Positions 1-11,139 of a stretch of DNA of 64,000 nt are shown one piece after another (within the stretch, counting starts at the first letter, position 1; each line of letters opens with the position of its first letter). The notes under the pieces are model-generated. The model did not search any database. It was not told where the DNA came from and saw only the letters and a program-made list of their open reading frames with translations. The position numbers and the translations under genes are program-made. The stretch is from Camellia lanceoleosa (taxonomy: Eukaryota > Streptophyta > Magnoliopsida > Ericales > Theaceae), in NCBI GenBank assembly GCA_025200525.1, contig CM045759.1, forward strand, positions 6,262,001 through 6,326,000, read 5' to 3'.

Positions 1-629
1 CACAGAGAAAAGTCAAACCACTAGGAATCACAGTGTATTTGTTGAGTAAATGCAGTGGCTCCCCCTCAATCAATGAGTCCTTTTTTTTTATTATTATTTT
101 TTTTCAACTTTTCTTTCTTGTAGGCACTCACTGGTGGCATGCACGCTCAAGAGTATGGAGACCAAACCAGAGAGGCATGAAATCAAAAAGGATGGCCTGG
201 TTGGTGCCTCTGAGGTAGCCATTTCCTAATGCCCGGACTTCAATGAACTGAGGGAGAAACCGTGGAAGTGAAAAATGATGGTAGATGGTTAAGAGACTCA
301 ACATCACCCATGATATACTAGTATAGGTCAATTCCTCTGAAAAAGTACAAGAAACACTATTAGTGGCCCATAGAGAACTTTGATCACTTGTGCAGAAACC
401 CCTGCAACAGTTTATCACAAGGATGTGTACAGAATGAGATCATGAAGTTAATGGGTATGGGCATTCAGAATGAGCTATGAACAAAGAAGAATAAGATCTT
501 GTAAGCAGCATGAGCAATGTTCATATAAAATTGGATGCAAAGATAACAGGAATCAATGACTATGAGATTATAGCATCCAAGCACACATAAAGCCAAACAC
601 TCACTTCCCCTCAAGTAATAGGTAACACC
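1..629 (-). other. Copia 3' noncoding region with two polypurine-like tracts
   Basis: This stretch follows the pol stop codon (630-632, read on the minus strand). It holds two purine tracts on the minus strand, ACTTGAGGGGAAGTG at 602-616 and GATTGAGGGGGAGCC at 57-71. Sireviruses are known to carry several polypurine-like tracts in their 3' region. Neither is followed by sequence matching the start of this element's 5' LTR (TGTTAGGTCC), so the priming tract and the 3' LTR probably lie beyond the left edge. A 96-residue open frame at 128-418 on the minus strand resembles nothing I recognise. Confidence 0.5.
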
Positions 630-1830
630 CTAGTGACTGAGCATGACACCCAAGGCCTTTCTAAGGAACTCAAACTGAAGAAGATCAAGGGGTTTTGTAA
701 AAATATCAGTTTTTTTATGCTCAGTGGGTACATGTTTAAGAACAACAAGGCCTTTTTCCACTAACTCTCGAATAAAAAATGATGACGAATGTCAATGTGA
801 TTGGTGCGAGAGTGTTGGACAGGATTTTTTGAAATGTTTATGGCACTTGTGTTATCACTGAAAAGAGTGAGAGTGTTCTGATATATCCCATAATCATGAA
901 GCATTTGCTTCATCCACAGCATTTGTGCACAATAACTCCCTGCAGCAATGTACTCAGCCTCAGTAGTTGAAAGGGAGATAGCATTTTGTTTTTTGCTATG
1001 CGAGGCAACCAAATTATTCCCAAGGTAAAAACACCCCCCGGATATACTCTTCCTATCATCAGCACACTCTGCTCAGTCGGCATCAGAAAAACTAGTAATT
1101 TCAGTTGTAGTATCAGTAGAAAACCAAACCCCATACCCCAATGACCCATTAACATATTTAATGATACGTTTGACCACAAGAAGATAAGACTCTTTAGGAC
1201 TGGCTTGGTAACAGGTACAAACACCTACACTAAAAGCAATGTCAGGACGACTGGCTGTGAGATAAAGAAGACTCCCTATCATACTCCTATAAAGGGTAGG
1301 ATCAACATCAATACCAGAGGAATCTTTGGACAGGTGAAGACTAGTGCTCATGGGAGTGCGTGCATGTTTGGCAAACTCAAGACCAAACTTAGACACAAGG
1401 TTTTTGGCATACTTAGTCTGAGAAACAAACATACCAGAAGGAGACTGTTTAATTTGGAGACCCAAGAAATAAGACAACCCTCCCATCATACTCATCTCCA
1501 ACTCATGTGTCATACAATCTGAAAAAATATTTCATAAGATGATCAGCAGTGGATCCAAACATAATGTCATCAACATAAATCTGAGCAGCAAGAATATGAG
1601 ACTTAGTATGTTTCACAAATAAAGTCTTATCCACACGACCCCTTTTAAAAGTCATTATCAAGAAGAAAGGTAGTAAGTCTATCATACCAAGCCCAAGGGG
1701 CTTGTTCCAACCCATACAAAGCCTTGTCTAACTTGTAAACATGGTTTGGACATTTAGGGTCCTCAAACCCTTTTGGTTGCTTAACATATGCCTCTTCTTT
1801 CAAGTACCCATTCAAAAAAGCACTTTTCAC
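630..1830 (-). pseudogene. Copia pol: RT C-terminal half and RNase H (broken)
   Basis: Read on the minus strand, this is the end of the copia polyprotein. Overlapping frames give the RT segment ([16 protein letters not shown], then QIYVDDIMFGST containing the catalytic YVDD) and the RNase H segment (SLSTTEAEYIAAGSYCAQ, then LFSDNTSAINISKNP). The last residues end with a GVMLSH-type tail and a TAG at 630-632. At least three frame changes occur (about 1640, 1500 and 1010). It would have copied the RNA template and removed it from the hybrid; it can no longer do so. Confidence 0.85.
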
Positions 1831-2804
1831 ATCTCAGCAACCAACCTGGCTTTATTTCTAACCACAGTACCATTATCATCAGATTTATTCTTAAAGATCC
1901 ACTTGGTGCCTATCACATTCATGTCTCTAGGTCTGGGAACTAGAGTCCAAACATTGTTACGTTTAAATTGACCTAATTCTTCATGTATAGCATTGACCCA
2001 ACTATCATCTAGTAAGGCCTCTTTAATATTCTTAGGTTCAATTAATGATACATAACACATATGAGATACTTCATCCCGAATTTGTCTTCGAGTTTTCATT
2101 TGATCCAATACACTTCCAATCACCTGTTGGGCTGGATGATTCAGTTTCACCCTTGCTGAAGGTTTGAACTCAGGACTTGTGGTGACAAAAGCATCTGAAG
2201 TGGTGTCTTTCTGTGCACTCTTTGGACTCTGACTTACCTGAGAAGATGGTGTTGTGTCAACTTCTTGTGCTTGGACCAAAGCTTCTCTTTGACTTTGTGG
2301 TTCATTATCCAGAATTAGAGACTCACCATTCTCATCCTCATTTGTCGCTGGAGTAGGGGAACCTGTGTCATCTATAACCACATTGATTGATTCCATTAAA
2401 GAAGAAGTTCGCAGGTTATAGACTCGAAAAGCCCTACTAGTGGTTGAATACCCTAGAAAAATACCCTCATCACTTTGGGAGTCAAATTTGCCCAAAGGCT
2501 CTCTATCTTTGAAAATGTAATACTTACACCCAAAAGTTTTAAAGTATTTTACATTAGGTTTCAATCCCTTCCACAATTCATATGGAGTTTGTAAAGTGTC
2601 AGGCCTTAAAGACACGCGATTTATAACATAAACAGCAGTATTTAGGGCTTCAGCCCAAAACTTTGGGGAAAATTTCCTACTAAGGAGCATGACCCTAGCC
2701 ATCTCTTGAACAACCCTGTTCTTCCTCTCAACCACTCCATTTTGTTGTGGAGTCATAGGTGCAGAAAATTCATGCTTGATTCCATGTATATCACAAAAAT
2801 CCAA
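1827..2804 (-). pseudogene. Copia pol: integrase C-terminal half and RT N-terminal half
   Basis: A 325-codon open stretch on the minus strand. It opens in the integrase core (FSAPMTPQQNGVVERKNR, which contains the catalytic Glu of the D,D-35-E triad), continues through the GKFDSQSDEGIFLGYS motif typical of the copia integrase C-terminal region, then a low-complexity Ser/Gln/Thr linker, and ends in the RT start (NNVWTLVPRPRDMNVIGTKWIFKNK) in shortened form. It is joined to the next block only after a frame change near 2820-2840. Confidence 0.85.
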
Positions 2805-2840
2805 AAACGAACTGTTGCCAAACTCACGACCATGATCAGT

Positions 2841-3845
2841 TCAGATTCTTATGATACGCCTAATGGAAACACCCTGTTCATTTTGGATTTTAAAGACTAA
2901 GTCCTGGAAAGCATCAAACGTATCATATTTTTCCCTTAAAAAATTTACCCACGAAAATCGAGTAAAATCATCAACAGTTAAAAAAATGTATCTTTTACCT
3001 CCAATGCTTTCAGTGCGAGTGGGTCCCATAAGATCCATATGAACCAATTCAAGAGGACGTTTGGTTGTAAAGTTGTTCACCTTTTTATGAGGGGCACGGG
3101 TTTGCTTCCCGAGTTGACATGGTCCACACACATGATTCAGATTCTTACCCAGTTTAGGTACTTCTCTCACTAGCTCTTTGTTGGCTATCTTAGTTAGGTC
3201 TTTGAAATTCATGTGACCTAATCTTTGATGCCACAAATCAATGTTACTTATGATGGCTGAGTGACAAGTGAGATCATTAGTAGTAACAATCCCATAGCAG
3301 TTATCAGATTTGCGAACCCCATGCAAGACAGTATTTCCCTTTTTATCTAAAATTTCACATTTATTTTTTGAAAACAATACTTCATGGTGGGAATCACACA
3401 TTTGACTAATGCTCAAAAGATTTGCTTTAAGCCCATCAACAAGTAAAGCATTTTCAAGCTTGGGAAGACCAGCTACACTTATAGAGCCCTTACCAATGAC
3501 TCTAGAAGTGCTACCATCTCCAAAGGTAACAATTCCACCTTCATATTTTTCAAGGGAGGTGAAGTAGGATTTGTCACCTAACATGTGACGAGAGCACCCA
3601 CTATCAAGATACCACATGTGTGAGTCACATGCTTTTAGAGCAGTGTGAACAACTAAACAAGTCAAATCATCTTTTCTCACCCAAATCTTTTTGGTCTTAA
3701 CAAAATCAGGTCTTGCGGTCTTGGTAAATGTCTTGATGTTGTGAACACCCTCATGAATCTTGGTATTCCGCCTAGACATGTAAGGTTGTCTCCTAACCCA
3801 AACGGCATTCAAATTTATACCCTTTTGAGACACCTTACCAAACAA
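2841..3845 (-). pseudogene. Copia pol: protease and integrase N-terminal half
   Basis: A 334-codon open stretch on the minus strand. The aspartic protease motif appears as MWYLDSGCSRHM (Asp-Ser-Gly). It is followed by an integrase zinc finger (WHQRLGHMNF, then CGPCQLGKQTR, i.e. His-His-Cys-Cys) and the first catalytic Asp region (HMDLMGPTRTESIGGKRY, FLTVDDFTRFSW). The order PR then IN before RT is diagnostic of Ty1/copia. The frame closes before the second and third catalytic residues, which lie in the neighbouring block. Confidence 0.87.
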
Positions 3846-4057
3846 TTCAAAGCAATAAGGACGAATGTGGCCATACCTACCACAATGATGACAAATAAAA
3901 ATAGGTTTTACCTCCCTTTTGTTGATCTTACTCCCGTTAGGTAGATGAAGAAGGGATCACCCACCGGTACCTTCAGCTTTTCTTTTGCTTGAGTCTTCAA
4001 GTCATGTGATGTACAGACTTGTCCCTTGTGAGCTATCGCACCATAGCCGAGCCCACT
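3846..4057 (-). pseudogene. Copia gag zinc-knuckle segment
   Basis: The minus-strand translation contains CHHCGRYGHIRPYC, a CX2CX4HX4C retroviral zinc knuckle, at about 3845-3900. Upstream in reading direction it includes LGYGAIAHKG, the second half of the copia motif LxxILG...DKxGLGY. The first half of that motif lies at 13515-13600 across the gypsy insertion. The block ends exactly at the target duplication of the inserted gypsy element. Confidence 0.8.
4053..4057. repeat. Target site duplication CCACT (left copy)
   Basis: The five bases before the gypsy 5' LTR are CCACT. The same five bases follow its 3' LTR at 13510-13514. LTR retrotransposon integrase makes 4-6 bp staggered cuts, so this marks an intact insertion into the copia gag. 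Confidence 0.93.
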
Positions 4058-4391
4058 TGTGATAACCCTACTCCGTATTATGCTAATTAATCTTAATTAC
4101 GAATGTGATTATGTGTTTGATATGATTTTGAGTGCCATTTTTATGAATATATGTGATTTTGAATTTCTATCTGTTCACCGTAGGAAAATCTGTTTGATTA
4201 TGTGCTTCAGAATTTAAATTGAAGGCCTTATCGGCCACAGAAACCGAAATTGACTACGCCATTGTGATTAGCGTAATTTTTAGAGCCTCCAGTGAAATTT
4301 AATTGAGAATTGATTCGGATCAAATTAAATAGATTAAATTGATGGTGTAGTGCTCAATTATTTAATATTAATGAAATGTGTTTGAGAGAGA

Positions 4392-4402
4392 GCTTATATA
4401 AG
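4392..4402 (+). promoter_or_regulatory. LTR TATA box
   Basis: GCTTATATAAGGGG sits about 335 bp into the LTR, followed by a pyrimidine-rich initiation area and a GAGAGA-rich leader. The same arrangement is present in the 3' LTR near 11474-11484. This is the probable start region for the genomic RNA. Confidence 0.6.
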
Positions 4403-5105
4403 GGGGCTCTGTTACACTTTTATGCATTTGTTTGAGCTCAAAGCTGAAAAATCAATCTTGAGAGAGAGAGTGAGGGTCGGTTAGAGAGAGAGGGTGGAGG
4501 GAGTGAAGCCTTGATCTTGAAGCTTGGAAATCTTGAAGATTAACTCAAGAATTTGCTATAAATTGGAAGATTTGAGCCTCTAGGTGAGTAAATGGCTATG
4601 AAATCATAAGTTTGAATTTGTAATTTTATGAGTTCAAGGTTTGTTTGTGATCAAGAGCATGACTTGAATTAAATTTGTTGAATTGAGAGCTTGTATGAAC
4701 ATGCATGTGCATAATTGCTATAATTTTGTATATTCAGGCATGAATCATGTCGAATCAAAAGAACTGGGTACCAAATCTCACATGCATGCATGATTTTCAT
4801 AAGTTCCATGATCATAAGCCTTATTTGTACCATTTGGAATAGAATTGGAAGTCAAAACTTACATGCATGCTTGATTAATGGGAATATGAAGTTTGAATGC
4901 ATGGGCTTTGATCATAACAAAAGAAATGTTGACTAATTTGGGAATTTAATCTTAGTTTTACATGATTGCTCTCGAATCCCCTATGCTCTCATGTTATGTG
5001 ACCACTTCCCATGTTTTTGATACCTTAATTCGAGCTTTGGAACCTTTGAATGTTGAAATTGAGCCTCAAGAACAATTCTGAAAAACCCCGAATTTTGCAT
5101 GTCCA

Positions 5106-5306
5106 CTCGAGCGGGAAAAGCGCCGCTCGAGCGGGAAATGTTAGCTCCGAGAACTTTTTGCAGACATGGATGTCAGCTCGAATGGGGAGATTCACGCTCG
5201 AGCAGGGAGCCATGTAGTGTGACCCTTAGCTCGAGTGTAAAAATGAGGTAACCAGTACTATTGCAGACCATGAGGGTCCGCTCGAGTGGCGAAACCCACG
5301 CTCGAG
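5106..5306. repeat. CTCGAG palindrome pairs with 20-bp spacing (gypsy 5' LTR)
   Basis: Sites start at 5106/5126, 5177/5197 (5177 is decayed to CTCGAA), 5230 (a collapsed pair) and 5281/5301. Each intact pair is exactly 20 bp start to start. Flanking bases extend the palindrome to CGCTCGAGCG in several copies. The 14-bp spacers are not conserved between pairs, so this is a phased motif cluster and not a simple tandem repeat. Confidence 0.85.
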
Positions 5307-5639
5307 CGGGGACCCCTGTTTCAGAAATTTTGTAAAAGTGTTATGTGTTTCATTTTCCGTTCTCTTTCACTTCTAAGTACTCTTAGGCATGCATTGAGCA
5401 TTATGAATGAATTAAAAGAATAAGAAAGATGCCTAAGAGGGATGTATGAATTAAGAACGGACTGAATTGATTGTGACCCATATGTGTTATGTAATGTGTA
5501 GGGTCGAGCTCCAGGGTGAATTCACCAGCAGATCACTGTGAGTAATATCTTAGTAAAGATATCTGAAGTATGTTATTTGTCCATTTGCTTACTTCTATAT
5601 AAGTCTTATAAGTTAGTTACATTGAATTGGGGACAAATA

Positions 5640-5825
5640 TTTGTTATGAATGGGCCAGAGGCCGTATGACACGAATGAATGGGCCAGAGGCCGTATGACA
5701 TGAATGAATGGGCCAAAGGCCGTTTGATACGAATGATTGGGCTAAAGGCCGTCAAACAGGAACGGTTGGGTCAAAGGCCATCGGATATGAATGAATTGGG
5801 CCCGAGGTCGTTTGATGTGTTTGGA
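5640..5825. repeat. 29-bp tandem repeat in LTR (six units)
   Basis: Units built on TGGGCCAAAGGCCGT start at 5651, 5680, 5709, 5738, 5767 and 5797, with a period of 29 bp and 30 at the last step. The same array is in the 3' LTR at about 12732-12910. Such arrays in LTRs can act as enhancers; no function is shown here. Confidence 0.85.
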
Positions 5826-6395
5826 ACTGTGGTCACTTGACCTATGTATACATATATTAGACAGAAATATGAATTGGGCCCAATGCTGTCTATTGTATAT
5901 TGTTTTAGTGTATCTTCTTTATTCGATATTATTCTCTGGGCTTTCGCTCATGGTCATTCATGTGTCTGTAGGTGAGCCAAGGGAGGTCCAAACCCAGCCT
6001 TAGTGAAGTTTGTGTGAAACAGTCAAGGTTTTGAAGAGTCAGCCTAAACGTCTCACGCACGAGACTTGTCTTCGCCTCTTTTGCTCTCTTGATATGGTTT
6101 TGTTATATTGGCGAAAACTTTGGGTTTGACTGATTTAGACTTGAATGATCCTGTGTATGTACAAAACTTTATGTTATTATCCCTTTGATGTGAGTTGTTA
6201 ACAGGTGTATCCATATGAGTTGTTATGATGTTCCATGTAAGCACAGCTCTATGGACAAAAGTTTTAAATTTGCTTCCGTTTAGCCCCTTTACTCTGATGA
6301 GATATGTCTTGTTTGGTTTGAGGTCGTAGGTAATCCCTTGATTACTGGTCGGTTATGTCCTTAAGCCATAGGGGCGGGTTCGGGTCATGACAGAG

Positions 6396-6408
6396 TGGTA
6401 TCAGAGCA
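6396..6408 (+). other. Primer binding site, initiator Met tRNA
   Basis: TGGTATCAGAGCA lies three bases after the LTR end. It is the standard complement of the 3' end of plant initiator methionine tRNA and primes minus-strand DNA synthesis. Confidence 0.9.
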
Positions 6409-6647
6409 CAAGTTAATAACTCACACACTTGTTCAAATGAGCAATAAGCGTCTAGAAAAGATCTAGGATGCATTCATGTGATAAGTATGAATCTGAAAGC
6501 ATCGAGAATATGCTTAAATGTTTTAATGTGAACGATTATGTGTTATAAGTTGTGATTTTCTTGCATTGCAAATTATTTGAATATGTATGCTCTTTAGTAT
6601 ATGCATACCTGTGAATTTTGAGTAAAGTATAATACAAGTCTAATCAG

Positions 6648-7337
6648 ATGGTGAGAATAAGAGGTGATGAGATAGACGAGTCCTCTACTGCCAGAATGGA
6701 TAGGATGGAAAGATTGATTCAGGAAATGGCAGAAACATTGAGGCAACAACAACAGTGGCAACAACCACAACCTCCACCTCCGACACCACCCGTGCCAGAC
6801 TTACAGAATGATGACCAAATAATAGCTCTCACCAAAGAGTTTAAGAAAATGAAACCGCCATAGTTTCATGGAGGATTAGATCCATTAAAGGCCGAAGGAT
6901 GGGTTCTCGACATTGAAAAGATGTTTGAGGTGTTTCCTTGTTCAGAGACACAGAAAGTACTTTTAGCCACCTTTATGCTAGAAAATGAAGCAAGGAGATG
7001 GTGGATGTTGATGCGTGAGAATCATAAAGACATTGGCTGGGAAAAATTCCTGGAAGTCTTCTATGATAAGTACTTCCTTCAGTGTGTCCGTGATAGGAAA
7101 GTATCAGAGTTCATGGAACTTAAACAAGACAACATGACAGTGGCTGAGTATGAGGCCAAATTCACTAAGTTGGCCAGGTTTGCACCACATGTGATCGATA
7201 CCGACTACAAGAAAGCGAGACATTTTGAAGGTGGGCTTCGAAGTGATATTCTAGAAAGGGTAAATATCCTGAAGCTGGAAACCTATATTAGGGTGCTAGA
7301 CCGGGCCATAATGTTAGAAGCTAACATAGCTAGATAG
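6648..7337 (+). pseudogene. Gypsy gag (matrix/capsid part, one internal stop)
   Basis: The frame starts at ATG 6648 and stays open except for one TAG at about 6861-6863 (MKPP*FHGG; probably CAG to TAG). It then runs to TAG 7335-7337. The capsid signature LLATFMLENEARRWW, WEKFLEVFYDKYF and MTVAEYEAKFTKLARFAPH is that of the Retrotrans_gag domain. Gag would package the RNA into virus-like particles. A glutamine/proline-rich linker lies near residues 35-55. Confidence 0.85.
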
Positions 7338-7460
7338 ACTAAACCAACAACAGACTGGAAAGGTAATAGGAGACAAGGCTTCTTTTCGAAGAAGAAATTT
7401 TTGAATAAGTAGAATACGGGCTCCTCGAGTACTTCTAATTCTTTCCGAGATACATCCCCA

Positions 7461-8579
7461 ATGTGTAATATTTATAGTAAAAGGCATCGTCGGGTTTCTT
7501 ACCGTGTGTTAGGAGCCTGTTTTAAATGTGGTAAACAAGGGCATATGGCCAGAGATTGTAATCAGAACAGTGGGAAATTAGCAGCTAGCTCAACGACATC
7601 AATTCCAAAACTGGGAAATGCTATGAGATCTACTATCACTGGAGATATCGTGAGGCAAGGGAGAGTTTTCGCGCTTATTCCGAGCGATACACGGAATGCT
7701 AACGCAGTTGTCTCAGGTACTATTTCTATATGTAATCAGGATGCTTTTGTGTTAATTGATTTCGGATCAACACACTCTTTCGTAGCATGTGCATTTGTAT
7801 CTAAACTGAGTAGACCTCTAGAATTATTGTCATATCTGCTATGTGTATCTGCTCCATCCAGGGAATCTGTATTGTGTGAATCTATATATCATTTTTGTGA
7901 TATGCAAATTGGGAATGCTATTCTGTATGTGGATTTGTTGCCTTTGAACTTTAGGTACTTTGATATAATTTTGGGCATGGATTGGTTAACTAAATATTGT
8001 GCCACCATTGATTGTGTGACAAAACGGGTTGTGTTTAAACCACCAGAATATGAAGAAATTGTGTTTGTAGGTAACGGGGTAGTACCTCCACCTTATTTAA
8101 TATCTGCAATGAAGGCATGTAAACTGATCAGGAAAGGGTGCCAGGGTTATTTGTGTTATGTGTTGTCTGAACAATCTGCGAATGTTAAATTGAACAGTAT
8201 CCCTATTGTTAGAGAATTTCCAGATGTATTTCCAAATGAATTACCATGGGAATTGGTGGACAGGGAGATAGAGTTTACGATTGAAATTATGCCAGGCACC
8301 CAGCCTATTTCTAAAACTCCCTATAGAATGGCTACTACTAAATTGAAAGAACTGAAAGAACAGTTACAAGACCTGCTTGACAAAGGGTTTATCCGACCTA
8401 GTACTTCACCGTGGGGTGCACCGGTGTTATTTGTGAAAAAGAAAGACGGAACCTTACGCTTGTGTATCGACTATCAAGAATTGAACAAGGTAACAATAAA
8501 GAATAAATATCCCTTACCTCGTATTGATGACCTATTTGACCAGTTGCAGGATCACAAGTGTATTTCAAAATTGATTTGA
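7461..8579 (+). pseudogene. Gypsy zinc knuckle, protease and RT N-terminal half
   Basis: Domains in order: zinc knuckle [14 protein letters not shown] (about residues 20-33), aspartic protease with [11 protein letters not shown], and the RT start ([33 protein letters not shown]). The protease motif should read Asp-Ser/Thr-Gly; here it is Asp-Phe-Gly, which should abolish activity. The frame breaks near 8565-8575, where a one-base loss shifts the conserved [10 protein letters not shown] segment into the next frame. Confidence 0.87.
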
Positions 8580-9034
8580 GATCCGGGTACCACCAGTTGA
8601 AAGTAAAGGCAGAAGATGTTGAGAAAACCGCATTTTGAACAAGGTATGGCCATTATGAATTTGTTGTTATGCCATTTGGGGTAACTAATGCTCCGGCAGC
8701 GTTTATGGACTTAATGAACCGAATTTTTAAAACCTACCTTGATGAATTTGTTGTGGTTTTTATTGATGACATTTTGATATACTCCAAGAATAGACTTGAA
8801 CATGAACATCACTTAAGAACTGTCCTGTAAACACTTAGATAAAAGAAATTATTTGCTAAACTAAAGAAGTGTGAGTTTTGGTTGGATGAAGTTATTTTCT
8901 TAGGGCATGTGATCAACAAGGAAGGAATATCAGTGGACCCACAGAAAATAGAGGCAATTGTGAATTGGCCTACACCGACAACTGTGACAGAGGTCCACAG
9001 TTTCATGGGCTAAGCCGGGTATTACAGGAGGTTT
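8565..9034 (+). pseudogene. Gypsy RT catalytic half, heavily interrupted
   Basis: In shifted frame this reads [23 protein letters not shown], then [11 protein letters not shown] with the catalytic FIDD near 8755-8780, and [12 protein letters not shown]. Stops occur near 8637 (TGA in place of the Arg before TRYGHYEF), 8829 and 9012 (TAA in the [11 protein letters not shown] motif). This region separates the protease and RNase H open stretches. Confidence 0.85.
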
Positions 9035-10651
9035 GTGAAAGATTTTTCAAGGATAGTTGTACCTCTTACCCAATTGACACGCAAAGGGCAACCATTTGAA
9101 TGGAATGACGAAAGAGAATCTGCTTTTCATGAACTGAAAACGAGACTGACCACTGCACCAGTATTGACATTGCCCACAGGTACGAAAAATTTTGTAATTT
9201 TCAATGATGCATCTTATAAAGGTTTGGGTTGTGTACTAATGCAGAACGGAAGGGTAATTGCCTACGCCTCTCGACAGTTGAGGCCACATGAGAAGAACTA
9301 CCCAACACATAACTTAGAATTGGCCGCAGTTGTGTTTGCTCTAAAAGTCTGGCAGCACTATTTGTATGGGACGAAATGTGAAGTCTACACAGATCACAAG
9401 AGCCTGAAATACTTCTTTACACAGAAAGAGCTAAATATGTGGCAGAGGAGATCGCTTGAACTGATAAAGGACTATGATCTTGAAATCCAATATCACCCTG
9501 GGAAAACTAATACAGTTGCTGATGCCCTAAGCAGAAAGTCGATGGGGAGTATGGCTTGTTTACTTACTGAACAGAAAGAAATCCTGCAAGATTTTGAGAA
9601 GTCTGAAATGGAAGTGGTATTGTGTGAACAGGGCAGATTGATAGCCGCTATTTCAGTCGAACCGGCAATCATTGATGAGATTAAACAAAAACAAAAAGAG
9701 GATAAATTCCTCAAGAAAGTGATTGATGAATTTGAGACAAGTCCGAAAGTAGAGTTCAGCATTAAAGGCGAAGTGTTGAGATTTCGAAACCGAATGTGTA
9801 TCCCAGATATTCTGGAACTAAAGAAAAGGGTTTCAGATGAAGCCCATAAATCAGTGTTTGATATGCATCCGGGTAACAATAAAATGTATCGGGATTTGAA
9901 ACAAAGCTATTGGTGGCCTAAAATGAAGAAAGAAATTGCCGAATATGTGTCCAAATGTCTTCAATGTCAGCAAGTTAAAGCTGAACAACAGAAACTGGGC
10001 GGTCTACTTCAACCTCTCCCTATTCCTGAATGGAAGTGGGAGCATGTGACTATGGATTTTGTTGTTGGTCTACCTCGGACTCCTCGAGGTATGGATTCTA
10101 TTTGGGTTGTAATTGATAGACTGACTAAATCTGCACATTTTCTACCTGTTAGAACTACATTTGATGCTTATAGACTGGCTACTATATATGTTGATGAGAT
10201 TGTCCGTTTACACGAAGTTCCAGTATCTATTGTGTCGGATAGAGATCCGAAATTTGTATCTAGATTGTGGAAGAGTTTACAGAAAGCTATGGGGACAAAA
10301 CTGAGGTTTAGTACCGCATTCCACCCACAGACAGATGGGCAATCAGAACGGACTATACAGACGTTAGAGGATATGCTGAGAATGTATACCTTAGATTTTC
10401 AGGGGAGTTGGGAAAACTATTTGCCACTAGCAGAATTTGCATATAATAACAGCTTCCACTCTAGCATCGGTATGGCACCATACGAGGCTTTGTATGGTAA
10501 AAGGTGTAAATCACCAATTTGTTGGATAGAAGTCGGGGATAGAGCTTTACTTGGGTCTGAAATTGTGCAAGACACTTCTGAGAAAATCAAAATAATCCAA
10601 CAGAGGCTCAAAACAGCTCAGGACCAACAAAAGAGTTATGTAGATGTTTGA
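9035..10651 (+). pseudogene. Gypsy RNase H and integrase
   Basis: A 538-codon open stretch. RNase [29 protein letters not shown] and [11 protein letters not shown]; then the linker [16 protein letters not shown]. Integrase: HHCC finger (HPGNNKMY to CLQC), catalytic Asp in [10 protein letters not shown], second Asp in VSDRDPKF and Glu in [12 protein letters not shown]. The D,D,E triad is complete. It stops at TGA 10649-10651, most likely CGA to TGA, just before the C-terminal domain. This is the best preserved pol block of the element. Confidence 0.9.
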
Positions 10652-11104
10652 AGAAGACCTCTCGAGTATGAGGTTGGTGACCATGTATTTATCCGTGTGA
10701 TTCCTATGAAGGGCCAAGTCAGGTTTGGAAAGAAGGGTAAGTTGTCGCCCCGTTACATTGGGTTGTTTAAGATTCTAGAAAGGCTTGGTCCGGTTGCTTA
10801 TAGAGTTGCTTTGCCACCGATATTTGAGCAAATCCACAATGTATTTCATGTGTCAATGTTAAGGGGTTATCTTCGGGATCCGCTTCATGTGATTGATTAC
10901 CATCGGATAGCTCTTGATGAAAATATGGAATACGCGGAATGGCCGGAGCGAATCATAGACCGGCAAGTGAAACAATTGAGAAGCAAGTCCATCCCAATGG
11001 TGAAAGTGGAATGGAAAGAACACCATGGGACGGATGCCACATGGGAAAAAGAGGATGAAATGCGACTACGCTATCAACATTTGTTCCCGACGAAGGTAAA
11101 ATAA
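10652..11104 (+). pseudogene. Integrase C-terminal domain with chromodomain-like end
   Basis: Continues the same polyprotein after the TGA. It contains RFGKKGKLSPRYIGLFKILERLG, shortened here, the FHVSMLRGYL motif, then PERIIDRQVKQLRSKSIPMV followed by VEWKEHHGTDATWEKEDEM, which has the pattern of a chromodomain. In chromoviruses this tail steers integration toward chromatin types. It stops with TAA at 11102-11104, 22 bp before the purine tract. Confidence 0.8.
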
Positions 11105-11125
11105 GTTTGGAGGACCAAACTTCCT

Positions 11126-11139
11126 AAAGGGGGGAAGAC
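11126..11139 (+). other. Polypurine tract
   Basis: AAAGGGGGGAAGAC directly abuts the 3' LTR start at 11140. This is the expected primer for plus-strand synthesis. Confidence 0.9.

Larger units (their letters stand above)
4058..6392 (+). repeat. 5' LTR of the Tekay-like element
   Basis: The LTR begins TGTGATAACCC and ends GGGTCATGACA; it matches 11140-13509 almost throughout. It contains a TATA box near 4393, a CT/GA-rich leader after it, a cluster of paired CTCGAG palindromes at 5106-5306 and a 29-bp tandem array at 5640-5820. Compared with the 3' copy it has lost one 20-bp dyad interval at 5230 and differs at scattered sites. Confidence 0.93.

Noticed and set aside
57..71. Purine tract GATTGAGGGGGAGCC (minus strand) as the true polypurine tract with the 3' LTR at the left edge.
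   Set aside because: The next bases on the minus strand (ACTGCATTTACTC) do not match the start of the element's 5' LTR (TGTTAGGTCC).
128..418. A 96-residue minus-strand open frame as a possible env-like gene of the sirevirus.
   Set aside because: No signal peptide, membrane anchor or recognisable motif; too short and isolated to support.
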